Below, one piece after another: positions 1-10,065 of a stretch of 64,000 bases of DNA. The notes beneath the pieces were generated by a model, which was not told the origin of the DNA, did no database searches, and saw only the letters and a program-made list of their open reading frames with translations. Origin of the DNA: Rhodobacter capsulatus (GTDB lineage: Bacteria; Pseudomonadota; Alphaproteobacteria; Rhodobacterales; Rhodobacteraceae). The translations under genes were made by a program, and so were the position numbers. The number at the start of each line of letters is the position of its first letter. Positions within the stretch are counted from its first letter, which is position 1. The DNA is taken from assembly GCF_003254295.1 (NCBI RefSeq), contig NZ_QKZO01000002.1, forward strand, positions 266,820 to 330,819. Direction: 5' to 3'.

Positions 1-333
1 ATGGTCTCGATCCACCGCCGTCTGGTGCGTGCGGGGACCAATCCCGGTCAGCCGGACCGGCTGCATCTGCACAGCCTGATCTACCGCTCGCGGGCGCGTC
101 GGCTGGCCGGACTTCTGGGCGCGCCGCAGTTGCGCAACGCGCTGTCGGGTCTGGTGGTGATGGGGCTGCCCTTCGTCTCCACCGTGATGATGGTGCTGTT
201 TTGGGACAGCACGGCGCTGATCCTTGCGGCGATCGCACTGGTGAGTGCGGTCTATCTGGTGATCTACCGCAAGGTGGCGCTTCTGGGCGGGATCACCCCC
301 GCGCTGCGCGGCAGGGTGATGTCCGAGGCCTGA
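1..333 (+). CDS. Glycosyltransferase family 4 (WecA/MraY-like), C-terminal part only
   Basis: This is the 3' end of a gene that almost certainly begins before the window; the ATG at base 1 is probably an internal codon. The visible 110 residues contain an HLHSL motif near residue 23, like the C-terminal His-rich signature of polyprenyl-phosphate sugar-1-phosphate transferases (the WecA/MraY superfamily). Two hydrophobic segments follow, at about residues 48-66 and 70-87, and a basic end. Family members work in the inner membrane and load a sugar phosphate onto undecaprenyl phosphate for polysaccharide synthesis. The substrate cannot be judged from this fragment. Confidence 0.6.
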   Translation: MVSIHRRLVRAGTNPGQPDRLHLHSLIYRSRARRLAGLLGAPQLRNALSGLVVMGLPFVSTVMMVLFWDSTALILAAIALVSAVYLVIYRKVALLGGITPALRGRVMSEA

Positions 334-449
334 GCGGGCCTCCGGCCCCGCGCCCGGAGCATCGCCAAGCGCCGAGATCCGTTTGCGCAAGCGCCGACCC
401 GGGGCTTGCGCAAGGTCTTTTCGGTTCAGGGCCTGATCGCGGAGGGGCG

Positions 450-525
450 TGGTGGGTGATGAGAGACTCGAACTCCCGACATCCTCGGTGTAAACGAGGC
501 GCTCTACCAACTGAGCTAATCACCC
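450..525 (-). tRNA. tRNA-Val (anticodon TAC)
   Basis: The minus strand folds into a complete 76-nt cloverleaf with encoded CCA. The acceptor arm GGGTGAT pairs with ATCACCC. The D-arm contains AGCTCAGTTGGTAGAGC, and the T-loop GTTCGAGTC is present. The anticodon stem CCTCG/CGAGG encloses the loop TTTACAC, which gives anticodon TAC (bases 490-492). It would read GUA and related Val codons. It lies between the glycosyltransferase fragment and metA, and no integrase is next to it. Confidence 0.95.
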
Positions 526-606
526 TTCGCGGTGCTCTTACCCTGCTGCGGGCTGCAACCGCAAGGGGCATCTGGGCGGGCGTGTCGGCGGGCATCTTTG
601 GCCGGA

Positions 607-1527
607 TCAGCCGCCGATCTTCGCCAGATCGTAGGGCGTGTCCTGATAGATCGCATTCACCCAATTGCCGTAAAGCAGATGCGCGTGGCTGCGCCAGCGG
701 TTCATCGGCAGCTGCGACGGGTCGTCGTCGGGGTAGTAATGCGCGGGCACGTTGATCTGCTTGCCCGCCGCCACGTCGCGGTCGTATTCGTCCTTCAGCG
801 TTGTGCTGTCATATTCGAAATGGTTGAACACATAAAGCGCGCGGTGGCAGGCATCCTCGACCAGACAGGGGCCGGTGTCGTCGCCCGCGATCAGCGTGCG
901 CAGCCCCGCCCGGTCCAGTTCGTCCTGCTTCATCTCGGTCCAGCGGCTCACCGGCACCAGCACGTCATCGGAAAAGCCGCGCAGATAAGGCGAGGTCGGC
1001 GCCAGATTGCGGTGGCGGAAACAGCCGAAGGCCTTGGCGTCGAGCATGTGCTTGGCAACATTGTGGAAGTGATAGGCCATCGCCATCCCCCCCCAGCACA
1101 CGCCGAAGGTCGAAAACACATGGCTCTGCGTCCAGTCGAAGACGCGCTGCAGCTCGTCCCAATAGGTCACCTCCTCAAAGGCCAGATGCTCGATCGGGGC
1201 GCCGGTCACGATCAGCCCGTCGAATTTCTCGCCCGAGGCCGCGATCTCGGCGAAGGGGCGGTAGAATTCGGCCATATGTTCGGCGGCGGTGTTCTTCGTC
1301 TGATGCTCGGTCATCCGGATCAGCTGGAAGTCGATCTGGATCGGCGTCGCGCCGATCAGCCGGGCGAACTGGTTCTCGGTCTGGATCTTCTTCGGCATCA
1401 GATTGAGAAGCCCGATGCGCAGCGGCCGGATTTCCTGCCGCGCGGCGCGTTCGGGCGTCATCACCATCACGCCTTCCTGCGACAGGATGTCGAAGGCGGG
1501 CAGCGTGGCAGGCAGGGTGATGGGCAT
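607..1527 (-). CDS. metA: Homoserine O-acyltransferase MetA, probably acetyl-CoA specific
   Basis: This 306-residue MetA-family enzyme acylates L-homoserine in the first committed step of methionine synthesis, in the cytoplasm. The family core is clear: [12 protein letters not shown] (about 42-53), VTGAPIE (107-113), nucleophile Cys144 in FGVCWGG, and the catalytic His/Glu pair in NHFEYD. Residue 113 is Glu where E. coli MetA has Gly111. In characterised homologues Glu here goes with acetyl-CoA use and Gly with succinyl-CoA, so acetylation is the better prediction. The start MPITLP matches the usual N-terminus. Two 11-bp direct repeats lie just upstream. The ATPase gene upstream on the same strand ends only 47 bp away. 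Confidence 0.93.
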   Translation of the reverse strand: MPITLPATLPAFDILSQEGVMVMTPERAARQEIRPLRIGLLNLMPKKIQTENQFARLIGATPIQIDFQLIRMTEHQTKNTAAEHMAEFYRPFAEIAASGEKFDGLIVTGAPIEHLAFEEVTYWDELQRVFDWTQSHVFSTFGVCWGGMAMAYHFHNVAKHMLDAKAFGCFRHRNLAPTSPYLRGFSDDVLVPVSRWTEMKQDELDRAGLRTLIAGDDTGPCLVEDACHRALYVFNHFEYDSTTLKDEYDRDVAAGKQINVPAHYYPDDDPSQLPMNRWRSHAHLLYGNWVNAIYQDTPYDLAKIGG

Positions 1528-1534
1528 TGTCGTT

Positions 1535-1556
1535 CCGATACTTGGCCGATATTTGG
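1535..1556 (-). repeat. Tandem 11-bp repeat in the metA leader
   Basis: Two adjacent copies of CCAARTATCGG (minus-strand sense), differing at one base, end 7 bp before the metA start codon. The position would suit an operator or a translational control element, but no regulator can be named. No SAM-II-type riboswitch fold was recognised here. Confidence 0.5.
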
Positions 1557-1574
1557 CAGAGATGTGCAGAGGCC

Positions 1575-2435
1575 TCAGGCGGGCAGCGCCGAAGCTATGA
1601 GCGATGTAAGGTCTTTCTCGTCGCGCACAAGGGCGACATCTGACGCGGCGATCTTGACCCCCCAGTTCCGCGCCATCGCCGCATAGCGCGGCTGACGGTG
1701 ATCCAGCGCCTGATGATAGGTCCAGCGGATGAAATCGTCCGGGTTCACCTCGTCTTCGCGCAGGCCGCGCTCGACGCGGTATTGCAGCCATTTCTTTTCC
1801 AGAAAGGCGGGCTGGTAATACATCGGCTTCGGCGCGCGGTCGAAGCGGCGGACCAGCTCCTCGGTATGTTCCGCGCTGCCCTCGATCCAGACCATCAAGA
1901 GGTGATCAGAGAGTTCGCGCAGGATCTTGTCGTCCGGGTCCTCGGGGTCGACCACCTCGCAGATCGAGCCGCCGCAGTCGCAGACGAAATGCGGCAGGCC
2001 ATAGATCGCCTGCGAGCGGTCGATGAAATAGGTCGTGTCCATCAGCGCGGCCTGTTCGGCGCCGCGATGCTGGTTTTGCCGGATCATGTAATCCTCGAAC
2101 GTCAGCCCGCCCTTGGCCTCGGAGCCGGGCTTGCCCAGATAGGTCGAAAGCGGCGCCAGATTGTCGAAGGTGATGTTCGAGGCGATATAGACCGAGTCGG
2201 AGAGCAGCAGCTCCGCCAGGAACGGGTTCTTCATCGCCTCGCGCTTGAAGTTGTCGGCGATATATTCGCCCATGTAGCGCGTGCCGATGCGGTAATCGAC
2301 CGAATAATGGAACCAGCCCGTGGGCGCGGCGCGCAGCATGTTGGCCAGATAGGTCTTGCCCAGACCGGACATGCCGAAGAACAGCACCCGTTTGCGGCTG
2401 GCCGTCCGCCATTCGGCGCGGTTTGCGTAGATCAT
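1575..2435 (-). CDS. P-loop ATPase of unknown role
   Basis: This 286-residue soluble protein has a clear Walker A loop, GMSGLGKTY (residues 21-29), directly after a hydrophobic beta strand. A DCGG motif and an acidic segment, DPEDPDDK, lie in the middle. There are no membrane segments. The start is placed at MIYANR because a GAGGGG ribosome-binding site lies 7-8 bp upstream; in-frame upstream sequence overlaps the DMT transporter gene. Nucleotide binding is well supported by the motif, but the substrate and pathway are unknown. Its position before metA on the same strand, 47 bp apart, allows co-transcription but does not establish a role. Confidence 0.75.
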   Translation of the reverse strand: MIYANRAEWRTASRKRVLFFGMSGLGKTYLANMLRAAPTGWFHYSVDYRIGTRYMGEYIADNFKREAMKNPFLAELLLSDSVYIASNITFDNLAPLSTYLGKPGSEAKGGLTFEDYMIRQNQHRGAEQAALMDTTYFIDRSQAIYGLPHFVCDCGGSICEVVDPEDPDDKILRELSDHLLMVWIEGSAEHTEELVRRFDRAPKPMYYQPAFLEKKWLQYRVERGLREDEVNPDDFIRWTYHQALDHRQPRYAAMARNWGVKIAASDVALVRDEKDLTSLIASALPA

Positions 2436-2460
2436 GCGAGCCCCCTCGTTTGGCCCGGGT

Positions 2461-3375
2461 TTAGCGCGCGTCGCGGGCGTCGTCACGCGGTTTTGGCCGC
2501 GAATTGATGAGCCAAAGTCCCGCAGCCAGCACGGCAAAGCCCGAAATCGCATGCGGGCCGAGTCGCTCGTGATAGACAAGCGCGCCTGCGACGATGGCGA
2601 CAGGCGGAATGAGCAGCGTGACAAGCGAGAGGTTGCCCGCCCCCGCGATGGCCAGGATGCGGTAATAGATCAGATAGGCCAGCGCCGAACAGCCAAGGGC
2701 CAGCCAGATCAGCCCGGCCCAGACCTCGGCGCGGTAATCGAAGCTGGGCAGGCCCTCGAAGATCAGCATCGCCGGGGCCAGCCAGACGACCGCGCCGGTC
2801 AGCATGCCCGCGGCGGCGACCTCGGGGGCAAGGCCGGTGATCGCCTGTCGCGCATAGGCGCCCGCAAACCCATAGCTGAGCGAGGCGCCGATGATCGCCC
2901 ATTGCGCCGCCGAGGTGAGGGTGAAGCCGCCCAGCGCGGCAGGGCCGATGGCGAGGATGACGCCCGCAAAGCCGATCAGCACGCCCGCAAGGCGGCGCCG
3001 CGTCAGCGGCTCGTCGGGAAAGACCGCGGCGGCAACTAGGACGCCGAAAAGCGCGGTCGAGGCGTTGAGGATCGCGGCCAGTCCGCTGTCGATATGCTGC
3101 TGGCCCCAGACGATCAGCGCGAAGGGAATGGCATTGTTCAGCGCCCCCATGATCAGGAAGCGGATCAGGAACCGTGGATCGGCGGGCAGGGGCAGGCGGC
3201 GCAGCGCGACCCAGAGCCACAAAAGAACGGCGCCGCCGGTGACGCGAAAGGTGACGGTGGTCAGAAAGCCGGTGCCGGTCAGCGCGGCGCGGTTCGACAG
3301 GAAGGAGGTGCCCCAGATCAGGGCAAGGGCCGCCAGAAGCGCCCAGGCAAGCGGGGGGATGCGGGTCGTGGTCAT
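2461..3375 (-). CDS. EamA/DMT-family membrane transporter
   Basis: This 304-residue integral membrane protein has about ten hydrophobic helices in two similar halves, as in the drug/metabolite transporter (EamA) superfamily. The N-terminus has the typical LALIWGTSFLSNRAAL helix 1. A second half-repeat starts near AAQWAIIGASLSYGFAGAY. The C-terminus is short and basic (SRPKPRDDARDAR). Family members usually export amino acids or other small metabolites, but the substrate cannot be predicted. The gene ends 25 bp before the ATPase start. Its start is supported by the conserved N-terminus; the ribosome-binding site is weak. Confidence 0.85.
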   Translation of the reverse strand: MTTTRIPPLAWALLAALALIWGTSFLSNRAALTGTGFLTTVTFRVTGGAVLLWLWVALRRLPLPADPRFLIRFLIMGALNNAIPFALIVWGQQHIDSGLAAILNASTALFGVLVAAAVFPDEPLTRRRLAGVLIGFAGVILAIGPAALGGFTLTSAAQWAIIGASLSYGFAGAYARQAITGLAPEVAAAGMLTGAVVWLAPAMLIFEGLPSFDYRAEVWAGLIWLALGCSALAYLIYYRILAIAGAGNLSLVTLLIPPVAIVAGALVYHERLGPHAISGFAVLAAGLWLINSRPKPRDDARDAR

Positions 3376-3437
3376 GATGGCCGCACGTTAGCCGGGGCAG
3401 GGCGGGCAGGCCACCCGGAACTTGTGCCAAGGACAAT

Positions 3438-3464
3438 TGAAAAGCCCGCCGAAGCGGGCCTTTC
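3438..3464 (-). terminator. Rho-independent terminator downstream of the FadL gene
   Basis: GCCCGC and GCGGGC form a stem around a CGAA loop. On the minus strand it is followed by TTTTC. It lies 26 bp beyond the FadL stop codon and separates that gene from the transporter gene. Confidence 0.85.
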
Positions 3465-3489
3465 GTGAATTTCGGAACTGCCGGAAAGA

Positions 3490-4608
3490 TCAGAAGCTGA
3501 CGCCCACGCGCACGCCCGCGCCCCAGCCCGAGTTGCCCGAAAAGTCGCCGTTGACGGGCGAATTGGTCGTGGCATCGCCGATATCGACATAGCGCACGCC
3601 CAGCGTGACCTTGACGTTCTCGGTCGCCTGATAGGTGCCCGCCAGCGCGATCGAGCGGAAACCATCGGTCGGGCCAAGCTGGCCGGTCCGCTCGTCGCTT
3701 GCCCCCTCGTAGCCGAGCACGACCGCGCCCGACCACTGGTCAGAGAACTTGCGGCCAAGGCCGAGCGTGTAGGTCGTCGTATTGGCCTTGTAGTCGACCA
3801 ACGACCCAAGCCGACCCAGCGGGCCGGGGCCGTCAGGATCGATCCCGGAATAGACCGGGGGCGTGATGTCGAACTGCTTCCAGTGCACCCAGCGCACCGA
3901 ACCGAAGACCAGCGTATCCTTGGCGACGCCGGTCTGGAACTCGAGGTTCACCGATTCCGGCACCGTTGTAGAGAACAGCGTCGGCACCGGCGAGAAGTTT
4001 TCATTCGCGGTGAAGTCATGGGTGATCTTCGAATTGTAGGTCAGCGCCACCCGCGCCGCGATTTCCGGTTTTTCCCAGGCGACGCCCACCAGATAGCCGA
4101 AATCGGTCTCGGTCGAGGAACTCATGCGGTAGCCGCCAAGGCCCGGCACGCTGACGGCCGGAAGGCTGACCACGCCGGAGGTGCGCAGCGCCCGGACGCC
4201 GCCGATGAGCGAGACATTTTGCGGCATCTTGTAGCGCATCATCGCCGTCAGCGACATGTTCTCGACCTCGGCGGTGGTGCCGCGCAGCGGATAGCGGGAG
4301 TCGATGGGATAGCCCACATTCGCGCCGATGGCGTTTTCCAGCACCAGCGCGAAGTCGATCTTCTCGTTCAGCGCGCGCTTGTAACCCAGGCTGTAGGTGC
4401 CATAGCCCCCGGTCATGTCGCCCGAAGACACGGCACCGCCGCCGACCGTGCCCGAGACATCCGGGCTGAAGCCGCCAAAGTTCAACTCGGCGTAGTTTCC
4501 TTTTTCGAACAGGATCCCCACCGACTGGCTGGACCGTTCAATACCCCCCGCAGTGGCGGCTGTCGCGCCAAGGGCAAGGGCGCTGGCCGTCATCAGTATT
4601 TTTTTCAT
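3490..4608 (-). CDS. Outer-membrane protein of the OmpP1/FadL/TodX family
   Basis: This is a 372-residue precursor with a cleavable signal peptide, MKKILMTASALALGATAATAGG. It is followed by alternating polar and hydrophobic strands typical of a 14-strand beta barrel, and it ends in Phe (GVRVGVSF), the usual outer-membrane targeting signature. The mature N-terminus GIERSSQSVGILFE resembles the FadL hatch region. FadL-type channels take up long-chain fatty acids or other hydrophobic compounds across the outer membrane. The gene is isolated: it has its own terminator, and about 260 bp upstream are free of genes. That leader contains a TGACGTCA palindrome at 4696-4703. The ligand is not predictable. 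Confidence 0.88.
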   Translation of the reverse strand: MKKILMTASALALGATAATAGGIERSSQSVGILFEKGNYAELNFGGFSPDVSGTVGGGAVSSGDMTGGYGTYSLGYKRALNEKIDFALVLENAIGANVGYPIDSRYPLRGTTAEVENMSLTAMMRYKMPQNVSLIGGVRALRTSGVVSLPAVSVPGLGGYRMSSSTETDFGYLVGVAWEKPEIAARVALTYNSKITHDFTANENFSPVPTLFSTTVPESVNLEFQTGVAKDTLVFGSVRWVHWKQFDITPPVYSGIDPDGPGPLGRLGSLVDYKANTTTYTLGLGRKFSDQWSGAVVLGYEGASDERTGQLGPTDGFRSIALAGTYQATENVKVTLGVRYVDIGDATTNSPVNGDFSGNSGWGAGVRVGVSF

Positions 4609-4867
4609 GTGATTCTCATCCCTAGAGCGTGTTGGACTCTTCTCCCGATAGCGACCCTATCACGCTGTTAAGGTGAATCCATTCGGGCTGCGGCCTGACG
4701 TCACGTCCGCGTGAGGTTACCGTAGGGTCATGTGGCCGAACTGCCACGAAATGACGTAAACACAACGGTTTAGTTGCCGCAGGTGCGAGGGCGGGCGGCG
4801 GTTTTGCGCTGCGCTGCCGCATCCCGGGGCGGGGCGGGGTGCACGCCGGGGTTGTGCGGATCCGGTC

Positions 4868-5026
4868 TCAGATCAGCGCCCCGATCAGCCGCCACAGACC
4901 GAGCCCGAAGAGCCATAAAGCCGACAGCGCGCCCGCGATGCCAAGCGCAAACCAGAGCGTCGGCCGTGGTGCCGGGATCTCGGGCAGGTTGCGGGGCGGG
5001 GTCGGGGGAGTTTTCTTGCGCGTCAT
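4868..5026 (-). CDS. Small single-pass membrane protein, hypothetical
   Basis: This short frame encodes 52 residues. A basic, Pro-rich N-terminus (MTRKKTPPTPPRNLPEIP) is followed by one strongly hydrophobic helix, WFALGIAGALSALWLFGLGLW (about 28-48). A GGAGG ribosome-binding site sits 7 bp before the chosen ATG, which is the main reason to accept it. The family is unrecognised. A possible role is as a small inner-membrane accessory subunit. It diverges from the FemAB-like gene, and the two share the short region 5027-5081. Confidence 0.5.
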   Translation of the reverse strand: MTRKKTPPTPPRNLPEIPAPRPTLWFALGIAGALSALWLFGLGLWRLIGALI

Positions 5027-5081
5027 CGGGGCCTCCGGGGGCATTAACCCTGAATTAGGTAAACAGGGCTTTAATGGCGCC

Positions 5082-8577
<3,496 letters not shown>

Positions 8578-8597
8578 GACCGGGTCGCAGACATGAC

Positions 8598-8624
8598 AAA
8601 GGCCGGGGGAAACCCCGGCCTTTT
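8598..8624 (+). terminator. guaB terminator
   Basis: GGCCGGGG and CCCCGGCC form an 8-bp stem around a GAAA loop, followed by TTTT. It lies 21 bp after the guaB stop codon. Confidence 0.9.
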
Positions 8625-8652
8625 GCCTTTGCCCCAAAGCCCTGCGCGCTCT

Positions 8653-8730
8653 TTCATCTTGCGAAAAATACCTCGGGGGGTCCGGGGGGCAGCGCCCCCC
8701 GGCGGGTCGCCGCGGGCAAAGCCGCGGCGA
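8653..8730. repeat. Palindromic intergenic element, copy 1
   Basis: The element consists of a conserved arm (TTTCATCTTGCGAAAAATAC followed by CTCGGGGGG), then a GGGGGG/CCCCCC hairpin around CAGCG, then a second perfect 9-bp hairpin, TCGCCGCGG/CCGCGGCGA, at 8707-8730. It lies between the convergent guaB and dcd genes. Related elements occur at 17457-17586, 19805-19852 and 26600-26690. It probably acts as a mobile-type REP element, a terminator, or both. Confidence 0.7.
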
Positions 8731-8735
8731 AAGTC

Positions 8736-9827
8736 TCACCCGGCCCGGAAATGCTTGGCGAGCTTCAACCCCTGGCCCTGATAGTTCGAGGCGATCCCGG
8801 CGCCGTAAAGCCGCTCCGGCCGTTCGGCCATGCGCTCATAGACCAGCCGGCCCACCACCTGCCCATGTTCCAGCACGAAGGGCGCCTCGTGGCAGCGCAC
8901 CTCCAGCACGCCCTTGGAGCCCTCGCCCCCCGCCGCGCCATGGCCGAAGCCCGGGTCGAAGAAGCCCGCGTAATGCACGCGGAATTCGCCAACCATCGCC
9001 AGATAGGGCGCCATCTCGGCGGCGAAATCGGGCGGGATCACCACCGCCTCGCGGCTGACCAGAATATAGAAGGCGCCGGGGTCCAGAATGATCCGCCCCT
9101 CGCGCGTGCGCAGCTCTTCCCAGAAATCCGAGGCCGGGTAATGCGCGATCCGGTCCAGATCGATCACCCCGGTATGCGGCTTCGCCCGGTAGCCGACCAG
9201 ATCGCCCGCCGCGGGCCGCAGATCGACGGAAAAGCCGAGGCCATGGTCGATCACCGCCCCGCCGCTCCCCATGCCGCTCACCAGCGGCTCAGCCGCATGC
9301 AGCGCCTTCAGCTCCGGGTCCGAGAGCGCCGCTTGCCCGGCGCGGAAACGGATCTGGTTCAAACGCATCCCCGGCCGCACCAGCACCGAAAACGAGCGCG
9401 GGCAGATCTCGGCGTAAAGCGGCCCGGCGTAACCCTCGGGAATGCGGTCGAATTCGGTGCCGTCATCGGTGATCACCCGGGTCAGCAGATCGAGCCGCCC
9501 GGTCGAGCTTTTCGCATTCGACACCGCGGTCAGACCGGCGGGCAGCGCCAGGCGCTCCATCAGCGGCACCAGATAGACGCAGCCCTTTTCCAGCACCGCG
9601 CCCTCGGAAAGGCTCATCCGGTGCATCTCGAACTCGGCCAGCTTCGTCTCGACCCGCTGGCCGCGCCCGGCCAGAAACGAGGCGCGGATGCGATAGGCGA
9701 CCTCGCCCAGGCGCAGATCAAGGCTGGCGGGCTGGATCTGTTCGGGGGTCACCGGACGGGCGGCGGCAATCTCGCCGCGGGCGATCATCGCGCGCAGGGC
9801 GCGGTCGGGAAGAACACCATGCATCAT
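8736..9827 (-). CDS. dcd: 2'-deoxycytidine 5'-triphosphate deaminase, double-length form
   Basis: This 363-residue protein is about twice the length of E. coli Dcd (193 residues) and consists of two dUTPase-like halves. The first half has QIQPASLDLRLGEVAYRIRAS (written here only as a landmark, about 36-56), the nucleotide-binding SNAKSSTGRLD (about 104-114) and CPRSFSVLVRPGMRLNQIRF. The second half repeats this plan with LDPGAFYILVSREAVVIPP and GEFRVHYAGFFDPGFGHG. The double-domain form is common in alphaproteobacteria. It makes dUTP from dCTP for thymidylate synthesis. The start could be 9827 or 9824 (tandem ATG codons); a GAGG motif is 5-8 bp upstream. Confidence 0.9.
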   Translation of the reverse strand: MMHGVLPDRALRAMIARGEIAAARPVTPEQIQPASLDLRLGEVAYRIRASFLAGRGQRVETKLAEFEMHRMSLSEGAVLEKGCVYLVPLMERLALPAGLTAVSNAKSSTGRLDLLTRVITDDGTEFDRIPEGYAGPLYAEICPRSFSVLVRPGMRLNQIRFRAGQAALSDPELKALHAAEPLVSGMGSGGAVIDHGLGFSVDLRPAAGDLVGYRAKPHTGVIDLDRIAHYPASDFWEELRTREGRIILDPGAFYILVSREAVVIPPDFAAEMAPYLAMVGEFRVHYAGFFDPGFGHGAAGGEGSKGVLEVRCHEAPFVLEHGQVVGRLVYERMAERPERLYGAGIASNYQGQGLKLAKHFRAG

Positions 9828-9855
9828 CGCGGCCTCGCGCAACAGGAGTTGGTCA

Positions 9856-9894
9856 AAAAAGAACGCCCACTCCGCAAGGAGTGAGCGTTCTTTT
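9856..9894. terminator. Bidirectional terminator between dcd and tRNA-Pro
   Basis: A long stem (GAACGC..CACTCC paired with GGAGTG..GCGTTC) encloses a GCAA loop. T-runs flank it on both strands. On the minus strand it closes the tRNA-Pro transcript immediately after the CCA end. Confidence 0.85.
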
Positions 9895-9896
9895 GA

Positions 9897-9974
9897 TGGT
9901 CGGGCCGGTGAGATTCGAACTCACGACCTTCCGCCCCCCAGACGGACGCGCTAACCAGGCTGCGCCACGGCCCG
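9897..9974 (-). tRNA. tRNA-Pro (anticodon GGG)
   Basis: The minus strand gives a 78-nt cloverleaf with encoded CCA. The acceptor CGGGCCG pairs with CGGCCCG. The D-arm GCGCAGCCTGGTTAGCGC and T-arm GTTCGAATC are canonical. The anticodon stem TCCGT/GCGGA encloses CTGGGGG, so the anticodon is GGG (bases 9937-9939). The 3' end runs directly into a strong hairpin terminator. Confidence 0.95.
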
Positions 9975-10065
9975 ACGAGGCGCATATAGAGCCATTGCGC
10001 CCCCGGGTGCAAGCGGCAAAACGCAATTTTTTGCACGGACTTGCGGGCGGGGGCGGCGGGCATCC

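Noticed and set aside
450-525. tRNA-Val as an integration site
   Set aside because: There is no integrase gene, no duplicated tRNA 3' end and no change of base composition beside it.
1528-1574. A SAM riboswitch before metA
   Set aside because: The 47-bp gap is short, and no SAM-II-type pseudoknot or conserved core was recognised; only the 11-bp tandem repeat was seen.
4696-4703. TGACGTCA palindrome upstream of the FadL gene as a named operator
   Set aside because: An 8-bp palindrome alone is too short to assign to any regulator.
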